64,000 nt of DNA. Origin: Limnephilus marmoratus (Eukaryota > Arthropoda > Insecta > Trichoptera > Limnephilidae). Each line of letters opens with the position of its first letter. The first letter of the stretch is position 1. Shown in pieces: positions 57,501-64,000 of the stretch. The notes under the pieces are model-generated. The model saw only the letters and a program-made list of their open reading frames with translations. It had not been told where the DNA came from and did not search any database. The DNA is taken from positions 14,185,501 to 14,249,500 of the forward strand of contig OU862908.1 of assembly GCA_917880885.1 (NCBI GenBank), given 5' to 3'. The translations under genes and the position numbers were made by a program.

Positions 57501-57810
57501 TTTGTCGCAAGGTGCGCTGTACTTCTCTGCCAAATTGGCACCTCGCTTTGTAAAAACGAAAGTTCTAAAAAAGATCTCAGACCTCGTTTATCGATTGTCT
57601 GACATCTCTGGTAAACACATCGGAAATTACCATGTGAAAGACATTGTAAAAATTGGGAATACGGAATCAGTAAATTCCATCACATCAAGTTCTCAGGCGT
57701 TATCAAATTGGCAAAACATGCATCTTGTTAACCCTGATCATCATTACGCCCCTGACCTCTCTTGGCCAGTCGTCAATCAGTGCGATGCGGTCTCTTTAAA
57801 AGTCTTATAA
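54481..57810 (+). CDS. Pol of the second Ty3/Gypsy element: protease, RT, RNase H, integrase
   Basis: The polyprotein copies and integrates the element. It is read as a -1 fusion from about 54505; the ATG at 54481 is probably not used. In order: aspartic protease (SGLLDSGASVSCLG), RT (AKYISSIDLSKAFWQIPL; catalytic YLDDLIII), RNase H (Asp in IHSDASNVG, Glu in TERELLAV, Asp in VTDHSSL), integrase zinc finger (HPGTFKTYKK to CDICKAYK), and integrase core (FSMDLIGPF, CDNGKQF, VERYNQTI). There is no internal stop in 1,109 codons. All catalytic residues are present, which suggests a young insertion. Base composition is richer in C than the surroundings. Confidence 0.95.
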   Translation: MDSQEDKKLEPNHPGHPPHRPKEWSEWLEHVKFFKQALPLSTVCCKQAIDGRPFAHFSINNVVFSGLLDSGASVSCLGDNAHTLFTNCGFKMEEHSSHVTTADNASQRVIGPLTLPINCDTKTVRIKFLVVPTISQKFILGVDFWMAFKIAPQLFNNPSVPPQVNEIRTVIPYENLNPLQTNQLDQMINKFESISFERCGLGLTNLVEHHIKTTGPPIKQRYYNLAPQKLKILEKELDDMLRMGVVVPSRSAWTNPTLIVSKKDGSARFCLDSRRLNACTVSDAYPLPLVNSILDRLRNAKYISSIDLSKAFWQIPLDPSSCEKTAFVVPGRGMFHFKRLPFGLKNSPAELQRLMDKLFGPEFDNNLFCYLDDLIIISDTFEKHILILEKVFQQLKQAGLTINLKKSEFCKHRLRYLGFIVDEEGLRTDPAKVAAMTNFPRPTNAKEVKAFLGLTGYYRRFIKNFSTLAAPLNKITGVRKGTSNFAWSAETESAFNSLKEALQSAPVLNCPDFNLPFTIHSDASNVGIGGVLTQNFTDGEHPVAYFSRTLNKHEKNYGITERELLAVMESIQHFRGYIEGSKFTVVTDHSSLKWLISLDNPSGRLARWSSRLSQYTFDVIHRKGADNIVPDALSRIEIAILNAELSNSSLPTKDLWYQKIFQGCSNNPQKFPNFTIKNGQLYRNCKPPLLEDYAWKMVVPLENREQVIINNHSAVDSIHPGTFKTYKKISLRYYWPGLFKQVRSYISKCDICKAYKHSTAPPSGLMGNPKRADRPLQSFSMDLIGPFPRSYAGYMHILSVVDVFSKYCWLFPLKRATAAAITNLLEKHIFIPYGIPRTIICDNGKQFIALEFKEFLSKYGIKDVFYNTLYTPQNNTVERYNQTINTALAILVGKDQRTWCKKLDKIQAAMNNTVNLATGYTPFFLKHGMEQVVHGSLHPDICLPPTPSSTADPAANYAHRLEELSAIYSEVTDALLLAHQKSADRYNLRRKHVTFKEEDIVWRRNNTLSQGALYFSAKLAPRFVKTKVLKKISDLVYRLSDISGKHIGNYHVKDIVKIGNTESVNSITSSSQALSNWQNMHLVNPDHHYAPDLSWPVVNQCDAVSLKVL
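54499..54505 (+). promoter_or_regulatory. -1 ribosomal frameshift heptamer A_AAA_AAC at the gag-pol junction
   Basis: In the gag frame the last codons read ACA AAA AAC TAG, so the heptamer A AAA AAC has the canonical X XXY YYZ form and lies directly before the gag stop (54506-54508). A slip of one base back continues into pol (KKLEPNHPG). A stimulatory structure downstream was not worked out. Confidence 0.8.
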
Positions 57811-58775
57811 TTCTTGTCATAAATGACGTGAGTTACTTGTAAATATTAAATGTAAATAATCACCCATATGGGCATTCGTAAGGTAATCCTTACACCCGAA
57901 GGCACATTAATGTCAACGGTAGCCTAACTCCTGTACATTCTTTTTCTTTTTGCATAATTTTATATGTTCTTGTACATCCTGCGTGCCTTGCCTGCTGTAC
58001 CACAAGAGCACCTCTTGGGGCACCGTTTTCATACTTGTATGCATCCTCTTCCTGAAATTGATCACTTCGGGAAAGGGCCTCCTTTTCCTCCTACCATCAA
58101 CGGTTCCGGAAAACTCTTGCTCCAAGACGTCGCTTTCCTTTTCACAATTCTTGCAGCATCCGCGCGTTTTTTTTCTCACCTCATCGCCTCATCTTGTCAT
58201 ATCACCCTTTTTTTAATTGTTTTGTGTCGGGTTTTGTCGTACCAGTACGTCCCTACCCTAATGTTGTAAATATAAAATCATAAGTGCAAGTCTGTATAAT
58301 AACCATTGGTTTCAGACCATTGCCGCAGCTCACTACTATGGTCACAGCACCATATTGTAAGAATGTCGCGACGATTTCTGTTATAATAGGAAATCCTCCC
58401 GTTTTTTCTTTTTTCTTTTTCCTCTTCACCCCATCCTAACACATTCATAGTAATGTTGTATATTGGGGATCGTTTCGAATTCACCAAATGTACACACCTA
58501 TCAGGTCACATTCGCTGGATTCGAAACAATTCAAGGGCAACCTTGTTGCTACTTGTGGTTTTTTCTTCTTTTTCCAAAAATTAGAATGGCGCTCAACCCA
58601 ATTGCTCTATTTTTTTTCCAGAATCGTATTTTGTCGGATTCTAAAAAAAATATTTGTTATAAAAGTGACAATACATTTCGTCCCTTCATTAACATTGTTC
58701 TTTGTACATATACAACTTCATTATGAGGTACAATATTTTATCATGACATCAGTTTCTTTTGTCCTTTATTGTACC
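57811..58775. other. 3' region of the second Ty3 element, no LTR identified
   Basis: Between the pol stop and the LINE poly(T) I find no env-like gene, clear polypurine tract or copy of upstream sequence. There are C/T-rich stretches and a few short palindromes (CACCCATATGGG, and GTAAGGTAATCCTTAC near 57889). The real LTR may be present but unrecognised, or have been displaced by the LINE insertion. Confidence 0.4.
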
Positions 58776-58780
58776 ATTAT

Positions 58781-58815
<35 letters not shown>

Positions 58816-59148
58816 TTATTTAGGAGAAAATACAGATACAGATATTAATTGGCAAGAATATACAAAACATCAACTAGAGAATTCACCTGCATCCAAACTA
58901 TTTCTCACGAATTGACTTAAACAGCAGTTAAAAACATATACAAATATTTTGTCTTATAAATAGGGGAAAAAATATATAAGTACATAAGAATATTATTTTA
59001 CAAATAGAGATATGAAATAAATGCGCAATATCCTTATAAGAATTTACAAATTATTTTTGAAACAAAAAAAATATAAATATAGATAAACAATGTTATACAG
59101 AAATTTAAAAAAAAAAAATATATATAAACGAATGTATGTCTAAGTTGT

Positions 59149-62100
59149 TTACTTTGAACTTTGTAGGAAAACAGCCTTCATTTTTCTACTAAAAGTACTG
59201 CGTGTATCAAAAAATAAGTCAGAATCCTTGAGCTTTTGATTCTGATTAAGTGATTCGCACATTCTTCTGATTGGGTCCCTGACACCAGCATTTGTACGCG
59301 TCCGGCTAATGTGGAATAAGTCGTTAAGCCTTGTTACTCTGGGTGGTACTTTAAAGTTTATTAATTTCAGTAAGTCGGGACAGTCAATAACGTTATTACA
59401 GATTTTATATAGAGTCATGAGATCAAGGTACGTTCGTCGGTTAGATAGCGTGGAGACGTTATAACTCGAAAGCATATTTATGTACCCGCGTTTAGGTGCG
59501 CTCATTCTGTAATTGAGGCACTGCAGAAATTTCTTTTGAATACTTTCAATGTTTTCTTTATAGATACCGTAAAGTGGATTCCATATGGAGGTACAGTATT
59601 CAAGTTGAGAATGGACCAGCGTGTAGTAAAGAAGAAGATATGTTTCAGGTTTTCGAAATTCACGGCTGTTTCTGATGACAAATCCTAGCATGCAGTAAGC
59701 TTTATTCACAATATTATCAATATGCGCATCGAAATGGAGTTTGGAATCAAAAAGTACGCCTAGATCTCTTATACAGTAAACGCGCTCGAGTAAATAGTTA
59801 CCAATACAATAATTCTGTATGATGGCGTTATGATTTTTAGTAAAACTTATTTGTTTACATTTGTTGTAACTAAGGTAAATTTTGTTTTCATTGCAAAATG
59901 CTTCGAACCTTACTAAGTCGCTTTGGATTAGCAGACAATCGTTTAAATTCCTAACAATGGCAAATATTTTTATGTCATCGGCGTACAAAAGAAATAAACA
60001 ATGCAAGAAACATTTAGTAACAGTGTTAATAAAGAGTATAAACAACAGCGGACCCAGGATTGACCCCTGTGGCACGCCAGAGGTAACTGACTCCCATGTA
60101 GAAGTAAGTCCTCGCAACGATACGGCTTGTTGTCTTTTTGTTAAATATGAGACAAACCAACGTAGTAAATTTCCTCTAATTCCGTTGTACATAATTTTTT
60201 TAATAAGAATAAGGTGGTCAACCTTGTCAAAAGCCTTTTTAAAATCGCAGTATATTGCATCTACCTGGTGGCCTCGATCCATGCTGTTGAACAAGAAGTT
60301 TGAGTAAAGAAGTAAATTACTCATGGTAGATTTGCCTTTTACAAACCCATGTTGTTGTTCCGTAATTATGGAGGCAAGCTGGGGATATATATGGTCATGG
60401 ACAAGTCTTTCCAAGAGTTTAGGGATCGCCGAGAGAATGGATATTGGCCTATAGTTTTCTACTTTTTGCCGTGAGTCGCCCTTGTGGACCGGTATAATAT
60501 AGGCCAACTTCCACCTATCAGGGAAAACCCCGTCACTCAGGCATTTGTTAAATATTATGGTAAGGGGAACATATAGTGACGAAGCAGCAGATCTGAGGAA
60601 AAATGCCGGTATTCCGTCATGACCTGCACCCTTGTTTATATCTAGCGACATTAAACTCAAGAGCACTTCTTGTTCCGTTAATTCAATGGTGTGAATGTGC
60701 GCAAGTTCAGAGTCGCAAACGGCTTCAAGTTGGTCGATGTTAATCATGTCGTTGACAGAGGAGGGTTCGAATGTTGATTTAAAGAATTCAGAGAACATAT
60801 TACAAATTTCCTGGGCATCGTTAGATTTGCGACCTTTGAAGGACATAGTAGCAGGGTATCCATCAGACGATTTTAATGAGGATATGTATGACCAAAAACT
60901 TTTAATATTATTTTGCAATGAACTTTCGATGTTGTCGAAAAATCTTCTTCTTCTTCAATGGCGCTACAGCCCATTTCGAGCCTTGGCCTCCTTCAAAATA
61001 AGCCTCCACCGCCCTCTGTCCTCGGCCGTCGTCTTCCAATCTGCAACATGGAGTAAACCTCTTGCATCCTTCCTGACATCATCCTCCCATCTCAGTCTAG
61101 GTCTGCCCGCCTTTCGTTTACCTCCCGGGTGTCCTGTCGGGTGGGTGTTGTCGAAAAATAACTTTCGAGAATTACTAGCCAGTCTTTTGTATGTAGCACG
61201 TAAGAAGGAAAATTCACGATAGTCAGAAAGACCTTTATATGTCTTCCATTTGTGCCAGACTTTATCTTTTTTCCGTGATAACCTAATAAGTTCGGGAGTA
61301 AACCATATGGGAAATTTGTCATTTCGTCGTGCCAATAATGGAATGGACTTATCAATTATATTATTTATTTTTAAATAGAATCGATCTACTGCTTCTTCGG
61401 CTGATAAACTTGCGGTTTCAGATAACCAATCAATACAATTAATGTCATTATTAATCTGAGTATAATCAGCTTTCCTGAAATTGCGCCTACGCTCTTTTTT
61501 GTTTTTGATTTTTGGTTGAGTTTCGGATGATATATCAAATTCAAGGGCTGGGTGGTGTCTGTCTTCTGAGAGCAGAGGGTCATTGCTGCGTGTAACATTT
61601 GTTTCGCGACTGTAGAATATGAGGTCTAAGTATTTTTCATTATGGTTAGGTATGCAATTATATTGGAGCAAGTTCATCAATGACATTGTTTGCAGCAAAG
61701 TTTGCGATGCAGCCGTGTTTGAAGAGGCGAGACCTTGACTGCAGCCTTCGGAAAAAGACCAAGTAAGAGTAGGTTGATTCATATCTCCAAGTACACAAAA
61801 CATATTATTTGGTTCAGATGAAAATACAGATTCTAGGTTTTTGGAGAAAATATCATAAAACGTTGGTGGCGAGACAGGAGGTATGTATACTGCACATATG
61901 ATGAGATTGGAAGACCTTACCGGAATAGATACGAAGATTTGTTCGATTTGGCTGGTTTCCCAGTCATCGAGCCGGGATGCTGCGAGCTCCTTGCGCACTG
62001 CTACCAGTACACCGCCTCCGTCCATCTTACCAGTAAGAGTACGGTCCCTATCTCGTCGGAACACCGTGTAGCGCGAATCTATTAATTCAGCCGTATTTAT

Positions 62101-62271
62101 ACTTGCTACAAGCCATGTTTCAACTAGAACTATAACATCATAGTTATTTGATAAAATATTCATAAGTAGTTTCTGAGTTTTAGTTCTAATACCACCACAG
62201 TTCTGGTAATAAACAGATATAGATGATGAGATCATTTCAATAGAGTAATAGTGTATATCGATATATTCCAC
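59149..62271 (-). pseudogene. LINE ORF2: endonuclease-reverse transcriptase, split by a 202-bp insertion
   Basis: It nicks the target and copies RNA into it. The endonuclease half starts near MISSSISVYYQNCGG and shows VIVLVETWL, DGGGVLVAVRKEL, VLGDMNQPTLTW and LLSEDRHHPALEF, the APE-type motif order. The RT half shows VHKGDSRQKVENYRPISIL, QHGFVKGKSTMSNLL, CDFKKAFDKVDH, GVPQGSILGPLLF and the catalytic LLYADDIK, then the C-terminal SRTRTNAGVRDP. The frame is broken only by the insertion at 60944-61145 (14-bp TSD). With one TSD copy the frame is continuous, so the parent was intact when hit. Confidence 0.9.
60944..61145 (-). mobile_element. 202-bp retro-fragment inserted in LINE ORF2, 14-bp TSD
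   Basis: TGTTGTCGAAAAAT flanks both sides (60930-60943, 61146-61159). On the minus strand it encodes GRPRLRWEDDVRKDARGL, then DWKTTAEDRGRWRLI and KEAKARNGL with a stop. This is the typical C-terminus of another family of insect non-LTR RTs. It ends in a (GAA)n tail, seen as CTTCTTCTTCTT at 60944. It is a 5'-truncated retro-insertion. Confidence 0.85.
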
Positions 62272-62459
62272 ATTCGCGGGAGCGGTACTTTAAGTAGGAC
62301 ATACAAAGCATCAAAATTATATATGAAACATAGATAACTTATTAGATTAATTAGTATATAATAATAAATCAACAATATAAGATGTGAATGGATATGGTAC
62401 AGAATGTTGAGAGAAAGCGGGCATCGATAAGACCAGTAACAGATTTGTAATAGTAGTAG

Positions 62460-63272
62460 TCACATCTTTTGAAGATCTCCCTCACGACGAATGGTAAACA
62501 CCCTAGAGAGATCATCCTTCTTCGCCATGATACTTCCGTTCCTCACCCATGTGTACTTATAGCCGTTAGCTTTTCCGGCGGCACGTGTTTTTGCAAAAAG
62601 TATTTTATTTTTTAAGGTCAGGTGCTCGTTAACATAGAAATTTGTGGCGGGAACACCAAGTCCTAGTTGCTCCGTGGTGAGGCCGCGACGAGTCCTTACT
62701 GCAGCGATGACGTCATCACGGAGGCGCTTTGTCGAGAGCTGCACGACGATGTTGCGTGGTCGGTTGGAGGGCGAAGAGTGACCGCGAGCGACGCGGTGCA
62801 CCGACACAATACTGCTACTCGGAAGCGGCACATTGACAGTTGATCCCATTTTGTCCAATAAGGTCATCAGATTCTCACCCTTGACCTCGGGTATGCCGTG
62901 AATGTCTATGTTACACCCTCTGCTTCGTTGTTCCATTTCGTCCTGAGCGTCTCGGAGTGATTCGATTTCTTGTCTAAGGTTAACATTTTCCTCCTGGAGA
63001 ACACTCATTTTATCTTCCAATTTCTTGTTATTAGTAAGTACCATCTCTATATTTTTGATAAGATCGTCATATTTAGAACTGATAAACTCCAGTGATTTCT
63101 TTGTTTCTGAGTTTTCCCTTTCTAGTTTTTTGTAAATATTAGTTTCAAATTCATTCATGCCTTTTCTAAAGTCTTCTAAAGTCAGCTGCGTTGTGTGTGA
63201 GTCAGGAGAGGGCGAAACCGGGATAGCTGCGAACTTCTTAGCTTTATCCGTGTTGCTGCGGGTAGATGCCAT
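62460..63272 (-). CDS. LINE ORF1 (RNA-binding gag-like protein)
   Basis: It is a 270-residue protein from MASTRSNTDKAKK. A coiled coil spans about residues 40-125 (KLERENSETKKSLEF to NLRQEIESLRDAQDEMEQRS). It is followed by an RRM-like and C-terminal region seen in ORF1 proteins of this group and in FP25-like proteins (CNIDIHGIPEVKGENLM, RPRNIVVQLSTKRLRDDVI, FYVNEHLTLKNKILFAKTR, YTWVRNGSIMAKK). It lacks CCHC knuckles. It forms trimeric RNA-binding particles in related LINEs (family knowledge). The frame is intact. Confidence 0.85.
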   Translation of the reverse strand: MASTRSNTDKAKKFAAIPVSPSPDSHTTQLTLEDFRKGMNEFETNIYKKLERENSETKKSLEFISSKYDDLIKNIEMVLTNNKKLEDKMSVLQEENVNLRQEIESLRDAQDEMEQRSRGCNIDIHGIPEVKGENLMTLLDKMGSTVNVPLPSSSIVSVHRVARGHSSPSNRPRNIVVQLSTKRLRDDVIAAVRTRRGLTTEQLGLGVPATNFYVNEHLTLKNKILFAKTRAAGKANGYKYTWVRNGSIMAKKDDLSRVFTIRREGDLQKM

Positions 63273-63754
63273 TTCGTCAGCTTATATCTATAATCCGAGT
63301 AATGCACTTTCACTGCCTTGCTACTAAAGTAGCATTAGACTTTTGAACTACGATTTGACTTTTGCTGCAGAGTGTAAACTAAGAAAAAATAGCACTTGCA
63401 CTCGCTTATTTTCAACCAGAAAATGACGAAAGGTGGAGGGATTCTGTCCCTGTACAAACAGCAACTTATTTGAAAAGTTAATAGTTTTTAAAACTTATTA
63501 TTTTGTTATTTTTTCGGGAGCAAATGTTTGAATGTATATTTTTCGGGAGCAAATGAATTGAAATGTTCTTGTTTGAAGTTTAAAATCTTGGCCAGATCTT
63601 CAATAAAATTTGTGTTTATCGCCTTTTGGCAAGTCTTGTAACGTATGCTAATATGAAATTATTAAGCTACAGCAGTGCCGTATTAATTACATCATTGCAA
63701 ACCGCCGTCTGTATTGAATGGGGACCCACATTTTCGAACGTAAACTTTTGTAAC

Positions 63755-63842
63755 ATTATAGGCGCGAGCCTTACAATATCTACTATTATAGGTGTGAACC
63801 TTACAATATCCACTGCTATAGATGCGAATCTCATAATATCTT
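63755..63842. repeat. Three tandem ~33-bp units
   Basis: Units 'TATAGG(C/T)G(C/T)GA(G/A)CCTTACAATATC' are repeated at 63757, 63790 and, more diverged, 63822. No function is apparent. The rest of 63441-64000 shows no gene. TTTTTCGGGAGCAAATG is directly repeated at about 63511 and 63539. Confidence 0.7.
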
Positions 63843-64000
63843 TGTGTTTTTACACGTCACGGGGAGTCCGTCATAACTACTCATTGTTTGCTCGTCAACA
63901 CAGGGTTGTTGATCGAGAGGGTGATTTATCTCATTAAATTGTTTTAAATACCTATTGGGTTACTGTCTTTCAATACTGGGCAAAATTTGTTGTAAATCGT

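Larger units (their letters stand above)
58776..63440 (-). mobile_element. Nearly complete two-ORF non-LTR retrotransposon (Jockey/CR1-like)
   Basis: On the minus strand the order is short 5' UTR (from about 63440), ORF1 (62460-63272), ORF2 with endonuclease and RT (59149-62271), 3' UTR, and a poly(A) tail seen as ~37 T at 58778-58814. ORF2 is interrupted by a 202-bp insertion (60944-61145). The 5' end and target duplication are not resolved. It lies downstream of the Ty3 element in opposite orientation. Confidence 0.85.

Overview
The window reads as AT-rich, intron-rich animal DNA packed with transposable elements. Spliced genes with GT-AG introns, the retroelement types (Ty3/Gypsy with very short LTRs, Jockey/CR1-like LINEs, PIF/Harbinger, hAT, Tc1/mariner, pogo) and tRNA-derived SINE-like pieces point to an insect. 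A LINE tail ending in a 'GGCGTGATGGTTAGTTAG' type sequence resembles tails I associate with Lepidoptera; that assignment is inference.

Two host genes are visible, both on the minus strand. (1) 6200-15800 is a complete orthologue of the splicing co-activator SRRM1 (SRm160). I reconstruct 13 coding exons with consistent phases and 1,024 codons: an N-terminal PWI domain, RS/RE-rich repeats, and a basic C-terminus ending in the conserved SRRM1 tail. (2) 42351-50342 is most of an ankyrin-repeat protein with a C-terminal SOCS box (ASB-like). Seven exons are visible, including an isolated 104-nt exon. The first exon or exons are not found, and a retrotransposon-rich stretch lies upstream.

The rest is mobile DNA, much of it nested with intact target-site duplications (TSDs). 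1-5.8 kb holds small inverted-repeat elements and a SINE-like head. 16.8-28.9 kb is a Ty3/Gypsy (probably Mag-lineage) element on the minus strand with 125-bp LTRs. It is split by a 678-bp hAT MITE (8-bp TSD) and a 6.5-kb PIF/Harbinger element (3-bp TSD). The Harbinger carries a decayed transposase, a Myb/SANT-like accessory gene, two further MITEs and a LINE fragment. 29.5-30.3 kb is a degenerate ~165-bp tandem repeat. 30.4-35.1 kb is a four-level nest: outer inverted repeat, pogo-like element, two abutting hAT MITEs, and a GGGAACG MITE inside each. 35-42 kb has more MITEs, truncated LINEs and SINE relics. The ASB-like introns hold a decayed mariner-type element and a 945-bp foldback element.

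52.7-57.8 kb is a second Ty3/Gypsy element (plus strand) with intact gag and pol joined by a canonical -1 frameshift heptamer. 58.8-63.4 kb is a nearly complete two-ORF Jockey/CR1-like LINE (minus strand) interrupted by a 202-bp retro-fragment with a 14-bp TSD.

No CRISPR array, rRNA or true tRNA gene was seen. The least familiar item is a three-copy foldback family (22520-23103, 35796-36281, 48802-49746) with long inverted arms beginning GGG, two copies of which have perfect 8-bp TSDs.
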